From Hirundichthys speculiger (Eukaryota; Chordata; Actinopteri; Beloniformes; Exocoetidae), in contig JAGFBZ010002248.1 in the NCBI GenBank assembly GCA_018398805.1, positions 291,299-355,298 of the forward strand: 64,000 nt of DNA, written 5' to 3'. The position numbers and the translations under genes are program-made. Below the pieces are notes generated by a model, which saw only the letters and a program-made list of their open reading frames with translations, did no database searches and was not told the DNA's origin. Shown here in pieces: positions 22,652 to 34,042 of the stretch (position 1 is the first letter of the stretch; every line of letters starts with the position of its first letter).

Positions 22652-25481
22652 ATTTAAAGGAATATTCTGCAGATTCTTGTTCTGTTGTTCAGACTGGAGA
22701 ATTAGTGGAACGTGGTCTGCATCGTTGTGTCCTGGGAAAGAAATAATCATATTTTTGCCCTTAAACAAGGTGCTTGTTCTGTATTATGTGATAATTACAA
22801 AGACTTTGCCGATCTGTCAGTGATAATTATGGGTATTGATTTATTTACCATTTGCACACTGAGCAGCCGTCTGGGAGGCGATTGATGTGATGTCAGCGGT
22901 GAAGCACGCATCTCTGTCGTCCATCTGAAGCTGCTTGAATGAGTCTCGACTCCGAATGTCTAAAGAGCAGTTGTCTTAGTTGGATAATCTTTACTTGGTA
23001 TTTTCGGTCTTTATCTTCCCGTTTATTTCCTCCACTTAAATGAAAATGATCATGGTATACGAGCTCTGCTGCTAATCAACAAAGTGAAATGCCCCAAGGA
23101 CGGGCATCGGTTTATCACTTCGTTTCATGCTGTCACTTTGGAAAAGATCAAACTGTGCTTTCAGTGTTATGTATGAAAATGAATGAGCTCCATTGCCTTG
23201 TGGACCCCCCCTGACAGCGCCCCATAAATCAGTCAACGGGTGGCATCTCCGATTAGGAAGAAACCCAAACAGGGCTGGATGAAGGCCGTCAGATAAATTT
23301 AGTAAGTTAGAGATTACAATACTTTTCTCTAAAATACAGTAAAAGACTGAAAGTTTAGTTAAGCACACATGACTCATTTATCTATTTAACAGATGCGTTT
23401 AAAAAAGTAATTTGGTTGTGTCGTCTACAATCTGTCTCCTTTAAATATCAGTTAATTGTTTTCAGCTGGAAACACCTGAATTCTTTGTTCTGCTACAGTT
23501 GTTCTGACTTCTTATCCCAGATGTTACCAGATGTTATAGTGTGATCTCTCAGACGGTGAGCTGAAAAACATCTGTTCTTCTGAACCGTAGGTGGGTTTTT
23601 ATTATCCACGGGTAAAAGTCTGGTGGTTAGTATGTAACAGGGCCGACCGAATCTTCGTTCCTTACAGCTGCTGAGTCTCCAAGATAGTGTCGGACCCTGC
23701 AGGACTCAAGTGTTAGCGGACTTAACTCCCTTCCACTTGGTGGCAGTAGTACACCACTTTCACTGCTTGCCAACTGCCAATAAAGTAAAAGAAGGAGTTA
23801 AGTCTTAAGTACTTAAACCAAGGTAGATAACAATGTAATCATAACAATCATAAACAACGTAAAAAGGTTAACGTATCCATATCTGAATAATCCCTCTTTA
23901 CTGGTTTAAAAGTCATTTTCATATGGTGCGTGCTCGGTGCACAACAGGCTACATGTTATGATTTTGCAGTGAGTTTGGTTTGTGTTTGTTGTTTTTGCTG
24001 CTCGACGAGCCGCATGACAACAGTCAACTGTCAACGACCGTCTACGGGAGCCTTTTTAGCTCAAACATGTGGTTTTATACCACAAATGGACCACAACAGA
24101 GTCTTGTAGTAGCCACATCACGACACCGTCTTCAAAGAGGACGCCTCCCAACCAGCAGCAATGTGTGGTTTAATGCATCGTGGACAGTCTTGATTATCCA
24201 CCGCTGGTTACAACAGAGGACTGCTAACTGGTAACATGGAGGAGTCTAACGCCTCCTACAGCGTTAGCAGAGCGGTGATGGAGGCTAAACTACAACAATT
24301 TAGTTACAAAAAAAACGGTTCTATTGTCTAAGCCGTTAACTGCACATGACACTTGTCACTCCATATGTGACGAAACTTGAACTTATGTGCAATATCTGCA
24401 ATACTTAATAACTCAAAGTGTATTTACGTTAGCAGATTAAACTTTTCTGTGATTTTCCTTTTCTTTTTTGTGGCAGATCCAACAGTCATTAATGACGCTG
24501 ATCATCGTGATGTGCCGTTATCACATTTACTGCCACAGACTTTTTATTCGTTCCCTTACAGAGACTCTTAAAATCCCCAAACGTGAACTTTCTCCAGCTG
24601 TCATCTTTTGCGTCTTATAGTTTACTAATTTGGCTGAACGTGCTCTGTATATGGTTAAAAATAATTGTGGGCATCAGAAAATCTCAAATTAGCTGCCCAG
24701 GAATGTCGATCAGAGTCCTGGTACCCCAGTGAGCCACAGAAGATTACAGCTGCATTCAACTGGCACGGCCGATATTAATAATGCGTGTATTTACTGTTCT
24801 GAAAGGCAGTTTTAAAGAGCGTTTATTAATCATCTTCAACTTCTTTAACTGGCTAATTACTGGTGGAGTGCAGTGACTCATTCAAACCACTGCCAGCTCA
24901 TTTCTTATTACATATGTTTTACTCTTTCATTTATTATGATTAAGTTGATCTCTGTCCATAAGTTTGATTTGTTAAAATGTAAATGAGCAGCAGAAGGATG
25001 ATAACATCGTGCAGAATGTTTTATTCTGAAATGGATGCAGCTGAAGGAGGACTTGCCAAAAAACATGTTTGACCGAAGGAAGTCCTCAAGACTCAATGCA
25101 AATGATCAGATGAGACTTCAAAGGTTAATCAAATTCTGATACAGAATACGTAGTTTCAGGAGGACCTCTTAGATAATTTCAGATTCAAATCAGTTTAAAC
25201 CATCTTTGGGTCACAGTTCTGAAATCAACAATGTCTCTGAAATCAACAATGTCCAATAAATTAGTCTTATTGAAGTCTGACCAAACTTTACATTTTTATA
25301 CCGCATATAGATAACAGCAGTTTAGAAGAGAGAAAACCTTTTTTCAAAAGGAAGAATCAAACAACAGTTCACTGGTCATTAATGACAGGTTGATAATTAT
25401 TGGTTACAGGAGGCCCTGTAGATCGTTTTCAGACTCGACATCCCGACCAAAAAAAAACAAAAAAAAAAAAGTGTTCTGGGC
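22652..25481. other. grin2c intron, no gene seen
   Basis: About 2.8 kb with no repeat boundary, exon or RNA gene that I can support. Short A-runs lie near 25447-25470, just before the next hAT copy. Confidence 0.45.
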
Positions 25482-26113
25482 TAGTGCTGGGGGATATGAC
25501 GATACATATCGTGGGGACGATATAAAAGTGTGTATCGTGCCATTTCTCTTCTATCGTTTCTAACCTAATTTTATCAATTATTACAGCAAATATGTAATTA
25601 AATAACCTGCAATGATAAATTTGATAGAATCATATCTACTTCTACAAAGTAGCCTTTTATGTTTGCACTTTTATTCATGGTTAATGCCTTAAACAGAGTT
25701 CTCTTCAACCCTGATGTTTACTTTAGACACTTTATATTGGTTTGCAAACTTTGCACTACAAGGTTACAGATTTCAGAAAGTTGAAAAATAATTTGTGTTT
25801 ATTTTTTATAGCTGAACTTCAGTGCAAAAATGTGTTTTTCCTCTCAGAAACTGTTGTGCACTTTAAAAAAATGTGAAAGCTACTGTACCTCTGTACCTAC
25901 CTGTTTTTGCTGCACTAAAATGTATGTTTGTGACAGTTCAGCTAAATGTCTTTTCAAAATAAAGTTGAAAAGTAAGCAATGAAATTTTTGTCAAACTTTT
26001 CAGAGAATAACTGAAAACATACTTTATTATGGTATATCGTGATATATATCGTTATCATGATATAAAACAGTCCATATCGTGATATATGATTTTTTCCATA
26101 TCGCCCAGCACTA
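25482..26113 (+). mobile_element. hAT MITE, family C
   Basis: Exact 8-bp duplication TTCTGGGC at 25474-25481 and 26114-26121. The ends are TAGTGCTGGG and CCCAGCACTA. The 632-bp body is nearly identical to the copies at 12747 and 41028. No coding region. Confidence 0.93.
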
Positions 26114-26940
26114 TTCTGGGCTATAAATCATGTTGGATCCCTATCTTTTAACAAATTGCTGAAACTGTTTTGTCAGGATGTTGTTATCCTGACACATCCA
26201 GTCCTTTAATGGTATCTGTAGGCAGGAAACACTGGGAAGGCTGGTGGAAGGATTACCACCAGTCTCTGCGGCTGAGCCCTTCGTGGAGAGTATCGGTGCC
26301 CCGTAGACGGATCATTACTGCTAAACTTTAGAGCTTCCTGCGTCCTAAGAAGCTCCAAACTGTTGCTCAAATACACTGATTCACAATCTACAGGTCGCAT
26401 CAGCTCCTCAGTGAAACTTCATTTTTACTGAACCAGTTGGTATTAAAAGTGAGCAGTTTCATATTTGACTTAAACAAAGTTCCCGGTCACACTTCTTGTT
26501 CTCTCATGTGCTCCTGAACATACCGATATTTGATTTTAATTAATGGTCATTTTAAAACGACGAGTCATACCTTTCCATCTGTCTAATGGTCTATAAAGCT
26601 GATGTATCGCTCCGGTGCCGTACTTGGAGGCTTCTTCATCGTTACATAACTGCTTGCATTAAAATAAATCATCACAACTGAAAGAGACGTGATTGAAATT
26701 AATTTGCTGTGTGGATTGTAACTACTGTGGACGGTGTTTAAAATGATTGACACCCTCTTTTCCCAGTATGTGACCTGGTTGGACAAACTATTAGGAACAT
26801 TGTTAAGTGGATTGCAGTCCAGTGGATCACCCACCACCCAGAAGGCTCGTATTATTTAAGATTACGGGCAAGTATGGCTAAAACTCCCAAGCAGGTTTTC
26901 ATTGGCCACTTTCCCATCCTTAATCCGGCCCCCAACTGAC
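26114..26940. other. grin2c intron just downstream of the first coding exon
   Basis: No gene seen. This is the start (minus sense) of the 16.4-kb intron that follows the exon at 26941-27378. Confidence 0.5.
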
Positions 26941-27378
26941 CTTATATGGCAGGACGACCGCGGATCCTCCGCTGATTCCAACAATTGGCACAGCTGTCTG
27001 AGTGGAGATGAAGTCCAAGATCTGCGCCACGGCCTCGGAGCCCACGTTGTCCTCGAACACCACGCCATGGACGCGGTTGGTGGAGAGGGTGTCGCAGATG
27101 CGGGTGAGCAGCGCCCGAGGGTTGGTGTTGTTGACCAGCACAGTGATGGGGTTCACTTCCAGAGGCAGGTCCATGAAGTTCTCCCGGCTCAGACGCCCCT
27201 TAATCTCCGTCTGGTAGGCCGGGCCGCTGAACACCACCGCCACGTTGACGGAGGGCGTGGGGATCCCAAAGGGCCGGCCTGAGCAGCAGGGGATGGCGGA
27301 GAGGAGCAGCAGCAGCAGCGGCGGCGGCGGCGGCGGCCACCACAGGGAGTCGCTCCAGCAGCCTAGACGAACGCCCAT
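26941..27378 (-). CDS. grin2c: grin2c first coding exon: start codon, signal peptide, first ATD lobe
   Basis: The minus-strand ATG at 27378 has a strong context (G at -3, G at +4). The exon ends CATATAAG|gtcagt in phase 0, giving 146 codons. Residues 1-34 are a signal peptide with a P6 then L6 run before SAIPCCSG. Then come [65 protein letters not shown] and ISGGSAVVL. Human GluN2C is very similar here ([31 protein letters not shown]). VFSGPAY is also found in GluN2D, but the rest favours 2C. C95 is the expected disulfide cysteine and N83 (NNT) a sequon. I chose the ATG over an upstream in-frame GTG at 27387. Confidence 0.95.
27303..27340 (-). repeat. Trinucleotide repeat coding P6-L6 in the signal peptide
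   Basis: (AGC)n followed by (GGC)n on the plus strand encodes six Leu after six Pro on the minus strand. The repeat makes up most of the hydrophobic core of the signal peptide, so its length may vary between alleles. Confidence 0.8.
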
Positions 27379-27395
27379 CTCAGTCACCTACTGCC
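27379..27395 (-). promoter_or_regulatory. 5' UTR end and probable splice acceptor of the first coding exon
   Basis: Upstream of the ATG the minus strand reads ctgacctctcctccag|GCAGTAGG, a good pyrimidine tract and AG. This implies a 16-nt 5' UTR in this exon, and an upstream non-coding exon somewhere to the right. GluN2 genes usually begin with non-coding exons, which fits. Confidence 0.65.
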
Positions 27396-27467
27396 TGGAG
27401 GAGAGGTCAGAGTGGAGGGAGGGGGCAGTTAGATATGTGCTCCTTTTAAAAAGTTATGATTAATGCC

Positions 27468-28553
27468 TAGGGGTGCACGATAACTATCGGGCCGATAACA
27501 GGAAATTATGACGTCATTCCGACGAATAGCTCCGATAACATTTATATTTCTGTCAACACAGCAGTGTCTCGCTCCCTCTGAGCCTTGAATGACCGGCAGT
27601 GAATGTTATGTTCAAGTAACGTCGGCATAATCAGAAAAACGATTACTCAATCAGGAAAATCAAGAATACCCCCTCATGCTAGAAAACAACTCATTAACTC
27701 GGTCATAATTTTAGTAGTTGCTGACTTGAATCAATATTTGCAGTATTTTCCCACATGTTACACATAAAAAAAGAAAAAAATAGAAAAGGCTGAAAAGAAT
27801 GACTAGCAAACGAGGGAATGTGAGAATTTACGTTACACCTTAAATGCAGCACTGCGGCACAGCGTACTGATCACAACAAACATGGCGGCGTGGAACTTCG
27901 TTAAAGTTTCAGAAGAAGATAGTTTGGTGGTTATTTGTGACGAATCCTCCGAGTGAATTCTACGAGGAGGGAAGCACAAGCTTTAATACGTAAAACCTGA
28001 TCAGCCACCTACAACATAACAATCGCTTCCATGGAGTTTTGAATGTGAGCTAACAAAGCTAACGCTAACGTGCGCAAGCCAGCAGCAGTCTCTCCTCTCC
28101 CTCATTCCTCTCATCTAAAGCTTCCATGAGATAAAAAAATAAAAAACAAAAACTACTGAACCTCATTTACTTTAATTAAAGGTATTAATTTAAATGGAAC
28201 CACAAGCCAAAATCCTTTAAATGTTAATCTTTTTCAGTTAGTAATTCTGATGCATGTATTTCCATCAGTTCAAGGAGCCTTTATTTTTTATATCAGTCAG
28301 TAATGAACCTTATTTAAGTTAATGTGAGATATCAAATAGGTTTGTTTGATAGCTTTATGAAAATGTTGACAATAGTTTTTCATTGGAAAAAATAGATATA
28401 TGTTTATTTAAAAAGTCAAAACTATTTTTGATTTTGTTCCTAGCATTGATGTAATGATCTTAGGTATATGTGTGTTATTGGTTATCGATATCGGCCTTTA
28501 GGAGCTGAAAGTTATCGGTATCGGTTTTAAAAAACAGTTATCGTGCATACCTA
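27468..28553 (+). mobile_element. hAT element, family H, next to the grin2c start exon
   Basis: The ends are TAGGGGTGCACGATAAC and GTTATCGTGCATACCTA. A decayed plus-strand BED-finger start lies near 27883-27960 (GCGGCGTGGAACTTCG, reading AAWNFVKVSEEDSLVVICD before a stop). The flanking 8-mers do not match clearly. Its left end is about 73 bp from the probable acceptor of the first coding exon. Confidence 0.82.
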
Positions 28554-30319
28554 ATAATACAGCTTCTTGGTACAGGAGGTGAGTTTCAGTATCTACTTTA
28601 TCAAAGCTGATACACGTGTATATGAAGCTGTGGTTCCTCTGTTTCCGTCCTGAATTGTAATGGCTGTTATTATAGCCAAGTGCTGTCATCGGTTGGGAAA
28701 CCTGAGACCTTTCTACCTCCTATTTTCCTCAGTTTGCCACAACCAAAGCAGAGCAGGAGCCCATTAGCAGAGCAGGAAGTGGTATTTTTAGCTTGCGTCC
28801 GCGTGCAACGCGGGGCCGCGGCCAGGCTGTTGCGTCTTAGGGCGGCAGCTGCCACCCTGCTGTTGTTGTACTCTGCGGCCCGGTCCAACAGATGGTGGCC
28901 AGTGTTTAATGCAACAAATGGAGAACAAGAGGATTTTAGATTGTTCTCTCGTGACATTAGTTTTGATGCTGTTACTTAATTTTGTCAGCAGTCCGGGGCA
29001 CTCAGGAATATAATCTGGCGGCGGTTATGCGTTTTCACGATGACGGCTGATTGACATCCATTATTGGGATTTCTAAGATTACGGTTTTTTAAGTCTTCAA
29101 AACAAAAACATAGACGAGGGAGGTTGTCTTTTTAACAAACAACCTCCGCTGGAAGTCGTAACTCTTAGCCGTTGAATCTTAATTAGTATTTGTTTTCCTT
29201 TTCTGCCCACTTGAAGGTAATGAAGGATGATGTCGCACCCCGTGACGGCGGTTCGCCGTTCATCGTAGCCAGACAGCGGTTTAATGTTGAGCTGTCAGAC
29301 AGACTTAGGCTCTTTGTCAAATCTGTCACAGTCGTGTCGGTGGCCTCGGGGGGGGGGGCTCTGCACACTTGTCCCCTGTCACACAGATCTGATTCACCAT
29401 TTGATGGAATCCCAGTAGAGAATATATTATAATCCCTCGGTAATCCCCGCCAGGCGTCACGGCCCGCAGCTTGATTGTGGCGCAGAAACTTATCAGCAGA
29501 GTTTAGCTGTTTATTGCGGCTCCGTGTTCTGCTTCACATGTGGGCCGGAGAAGCGAGCCTGGAAAGCATTACAGCAAACAGACGGGTGGCCTGTAAAGGA
29601 GCGGCCATGGCTGCCCGCCGCCGCGTCCCCAGAATACTTATCAGGGGATTGTGTTTCCAGTCATGTCCCGTCCTGAAATCCGAATAAGAGACATCGCACA
29701 TGCGTGGGAGGCCGTCGGAGCTATGTCCTACATGTAATTCTCCAGGTAGTTGCTGCCTTATTTTTAAATCCAACAGTTTCCACATCCAGCACACAGCTTT
29801 CAATGACATTTCAGCTACGGCGGTAGAGGCAGTTGAGGTTTCACGTTTTTTTATTTTTCTGACCAAAGTGAAGGCTCAGACCCTCCATGACATACATGGA
29901 AAGCAGTAATCTAAATACTATAAATATTCTGATTAAGATGTTTACATCGTCAGCGTTCTGATGCCAGCAGGTTTCATGAAAACACCAGCTGTGTTTAACG
30001 TTGTCTACTGTCCAACGCCACGTTTCCTTTCGGCAGCATGGGTCAGTTCGGGTCAGTGTCGTACAGTTTCGGACGGTAATCCCTGATCTAAAATCAGCAC
30101 AATTCTGTTCAGAAAGGACAACAGTGGAGGACGTCCAACACACCGTTTTAGCTTCGTTTGAGATGAGACCTCAGTTATCCCGAGTTTATCTCCAGGTCAC
30201 ACAGAACAGCTGCTGTGTTTCTAGCTACATTCAAGCGTACTGTACTGCAGGTTTAAGTCCCCCAATTTTAGTGCAGTTTACTAATTTTTAATGACGGAGA
30301 CACAAGTAATTGCGCGCAG
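28554..30319. other. 5' region of grin2c, no gene seen
   Basis: Several open stretches on both strands (28680-28980, 29190-29430, 29475-29870) are moderately GC-rich but show no motif I recognise. A short G-run lies near 29349. Conserved non-coding or leader-exon sequence is possible but not shown. Confidence 0.4.
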
Positions 30320-31515
30320 AAGAGATGTAACAATATAGAAAATTTGATATCTCGATTATTGTGACCAAATTATCACGGTTTACGATATTATCGCGGTATT
30401 CATCATTGCTGTACAAATGTCCAAAAAACACATACATTTAAATAATTTCACAAAATCTTGTGATTTTCTTGTCATACTAAACATTAGAAGCCAAAATTTC
30501 ATCAAAATGAAACTTTCACATTAAAAGGGCAAACTACTGGCACAGAAAGAGGTTTTATTTTAAATGAACAAAATAAATAACAGGAACAAAGCTTATTTGT
30601 CTGGTGCAAATTTAAATAAACGCTTTAACAACCATAGTAGGTCAAAATATGCTAACAATTATCAGGAACAAAAATTATAGTTGAAGTTCAAATGAAATAA
30701 ACTTTGGACTTTAAGCTGAACCTTAAATAAGTATAAATGTGTAAATAAAGAAACAGTTGTTTCGGAGCCAAATATGTTGTTCTGAATTGTAGTTCACTCT
30801 GTGTGTCTGTGGGTGTCGCTGTGTTGTTACCTGAGGGTCAGGTATAAAGGTAGCTGCCTGTTATTGGTTAGGTGTTGGACGCGGAAGGGCAAAAGGTTTT
30901 TGAACGCGGTCGCGCTAACTGCTAGCGTTATGGTTGTCGGATCAGTTAATGGAATAAATTAATATTTTAACTGCATCAGAAGAACATCGTTCCGGTCCTT
31001 TGTCGATCAAAATGCAACAGTAACGTTTACAAAATGTGACTTAGCGAAGCACGTCGACCAGGTTACTTTTGGTCAAACATCTCAGTAGCTTGAAGCATTA
31101 GCCTTAGCTCCTTCAAGTTGCTTGTACAAATTACAATAAAATGTAAACAAGTGCTCTGCAGACAGAATAACTGTCCTCCACCAGTTGTTCCTCTGGATTT
31201 AAAAAAAAAAAAAAAAACAAACAAAAAAAAAAAACAAAATATGTCCAGACCTCAGATTTCGTCCTTTTAGTGGGTTGGTAAATATCCTGTGTGCTATCAC
31301 CACTTTCCGCCATGCTTACGTTACGACACCGATGTTACAAGCTACATATTCGGGCGAGACACAGTCGCGAGTCGCTCGCAGACTTGAATGAGGCTGATAT
31401 TACACATCCTGGTAATCAACCGCGATAATGACATGAAGTCAAACATAAACGGTAATCGTTATCGCGTAAAATTTTGCCGCGCTTAACTGTAATACCGGTA
31501 ACCGTTCCATCCCTA
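30320..31515 (+). mobile_element. hAT element, family I (TAGGGATGTAACGATAT ends)
   Basis: The flanking 8-mers GCGCGCAG (30312-30319) and GCGCACAG (31516-31523) match at 7 of 8. The left end is AAGAGATGTAACAATAT (decayed TAGGGATG), and the right end GTTCCATCCCTA. Both ends carry TATCG/CGATA words (TACGATATTATCGCGG, TAATCGTTATCGCG). A second copy is at 58694-63170. No intact coding region; a poly-A block lies near 31201-31236. Confidence 0.85.
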
Positions 31516-31779
31516 GCGCACAGTACTGAACTATCCTGTACTGTTGTTTTGGAAATGGACGGTAAGTACTAATTAATTCCAGGTTTGACGAGTCCAGTGT
31601 TTGTAGTTTTTGGAGTTATTAGGGAGTTTATTTTGTCACTTTGGCTGTGTATAGCAGTCCACTTCCTGTGACTGTGCTAAACCAGGCTAACATCGAGAAG
31701 AAGAGAACAGCATGTATCCTCTTATCAAACTCTGTGTTGATGGCAAATATCATAATTCCTGAGGTAATTAATATGCCTG

Positions 31780-31784
<5 letters not shown>

Positions 31785-31846
<62 letters not shown>
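31785..31846. repeat. (TA)n microsatellite
   Basis: About 60 bases of alternating TA, continuing on the far side of the nested MITE at 32209-32234. The two halves were one tract before the insertion. Confidence 0.9.
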
Positions 31847-31849
<3 letters not shown>

Positions 31850-32208
31850 TCATGGAAAAAATATTAGACCACCATTTTTTCTTCAGTTTGTTCATTTTAA
31901 TACCTGGTACCACTAAACGTCATCATGTGACTAAAACAGACAGAAAAGAAAACACTGAATGCATAAAAGCAGTGTTTTTGGCAGTACAACGTCATAGCTA
32001 TTGATGTAAAAACTTAAGTGATTTAGGTTATAATCAAGAAAACCATGGAAAATGGTAAGATATCAGTTCTTAAATAAAACTCTTATGAGCAATCTTTGTG
32101 GTTATCGTTATGTTTGTCCAAACAAATGTACCTTTAGTTGTACCAGGCATTAAAATGAACAAGAAACTGAAGAAAACAAGGGTGGTCTAATAATTTTTTC
32201 CATGACTG
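31847..32208. mobile_element. Tc1/mariner-type MITE inserted in the (TA)n tract
   Basis: The ends are CAGTCATGGAAAAAAT and its inverse ATTTTTTCCATGACTG. The terminal inverted repeat extends about 70 bp with small differences, through the TTCTTCAG and CCTGGTAC words. It is flanked by TA on both sides, the target of Tc1/mariner elements. It is 362 bp with no transposase. [32 protein letters not shown] ends are, as I recall, common in fish genomes. Confidence 0.88.
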
Positions 32209-32234
32209 TATATATATATATATATATATATATA

Positions 32235-32924
32235 TTACTTAGTAATATAAGTCTTGACCAACTGATTCTGGTTCAGCTCTCAGAGTCGGGAGGCACCACG
32301 TATGATGGCTGCATCACTTCCTGCGCTGCTCTTCTTACTCTGATCCTCCTGTCACTGAGGTTCCTGAGTTTTCAGCTAAAAAATTTAAGTCCAACAATGA
32401 TGATTCAGGATTATTACAGATTGGCTTTGTAGATTTATTTGGGCTTCCCACAACTCTGCTTTTTGTCCCCAGCTAAATCCTCCTAAACCCTCCTTGTAAA
32501 AAAAAACACAGGCTTCAGTCCGACGCCGGCGATCAGACGTCACCGTAGACATCTGTTAGTTCTAGAGATTTCACAGAGAATGAGGTTCAGGTACATCCTC
32601 CTGGATTACCGTGGCTCACGGTCGATCTGGCCCTGAAGCCCCAGTGTTCATCCCGTAGTTTGATTCAGAGGAAAGAGACAGGTTGTTGCTGGCGTCATGA
32701 CGCTGCTGCAAACTGGATTGAGCGGTGAGTCATGGCGCACCTGCTGGTGCAGGAAGTGAAACCAGTTACTCCCCAAACCCTGCTTCTCTAGTCACGGACA
32801 GACCTGCCTTTATGGCTCGTTTTATCTAAGCTTCTCACAATATTCCTATTATTATAGAATTTCAAGGGCAATGTAATAACAAACATGTTGCAATTACATG
32901 AATTACAATGAATCATTACGTAAC
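32235..32924. other. No gene seen
   Basis: Unique-looking sequence between the TA tract and the next hAT copy. Short open stretches carry no recognisable motif. Confidence 0.4.
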
Positions 32925-34042
32925 TAGAGCTGGGCGACCATTAAAATTTTTAATCGCGATTAATCGCATGATTTCCCTGATTAATCACGAGTAATCGCAT
33001 TGTATACGCAAAATCAAATAATGAATTCAAAAGTAGTGTAAAATGCACTTTTATTTAAATGTTCTGCTGCCATAACATTTGTTGTTCAAACACTTTTAAC
33101 ATCAGCACTTGTCAGTAACACATATTTAGCGTAAATCTCATCTTAAAAAAATGTAAAATAAAATAAAGCTTATTGCCACTGCCAGGGCATTGTCATCCTG
33201 TTTTAATAAAACATTTAAAAAAAAAAGTCTACAAACAAAATCCAATAAAATGATTGTGTCTCAGCACAATCAGAACATTAAAACAGGTAATTTCTGAGGT
33301 AACAGCAGAAACTTTTAACGGGGAGTTCAACTTGTCAGTTGTTACAAATAACCTTGTTTCTGTTGAATCCTCCGTCTGGGAGAACTTTAAAATGAAAATG
33401 TCCATGTTAAAGTTCAGTAACTTTACCAATCCGTGTATCATTCATTCTTTCCATTTTCAATTGTCAATCAAAAATAAAAAAAAAATTAAAAAGTGACATT
33501 TTATTACGTTTTTTGTTTTTTGATCTAACAAAATAAAAAGCCTTTTTTGTATATTTCAATTTTAGACTTGGATCAAAAATACGAAATTAAAAAACGGACC
33601 ACAGAAGTGAATTAGTTTTATAATGGAGGACTGGACTTTCTGTTGTCATTACACATCTGTGCCACTAGATGGAGCTGCACTGCAGTAACCAGCTAGAGAA
33701 CAGCAGGACAGTGAACACATGGAGCAGATCTGATGGAACATGGAGGAATGACCACAAAGTTTTGTTGCAGTCTAGAATTTTTTTTTTTTTTTTCAGACAG
33801 AATTGTTAATATTTCTACCTGAGTTGCTACCTGAACTGTAAAGTTCACGGATTTTTACCGTTCTCCATGTCTGTTTTAGTTTTTCCTTATGTTTACTGTT
33901 TTCCGGTTCCGCAGCAGCCAGTAACAAACTTTTCAAAACAAAAGCATGTGAACAACATGCGTTAATGTATGATAAAATAAATGTCGGCGTTAATAAATTA
34001 ATGAGTTAACGCGATAATAATGCGTTAACGTGCCCAGCCCTA
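32925..34042 (+). mobile_element. hAT element, family F (TAGAGCTGGGC ends)
   Basis: The ends are TAGAGCTGGGCGAC and GTGCCCAGCCCTA. The left end is rich in ATTAATCGCGATTAATCG words, and the right end in GTTAACGCG words. It is flanked by an exact 13-bp direct repeat ATCATTACGTAAC (32912-32924 and 34043-34055), longer than the usual 8 bp. The 1118-bp body has no recognisable transposase. Confidence 0.82.

Noticed and set aside
26902..27282. 126-codon plus-strand frame over the first coding exon
   Set aside because: Antisense shadow of the grin2c start exon.
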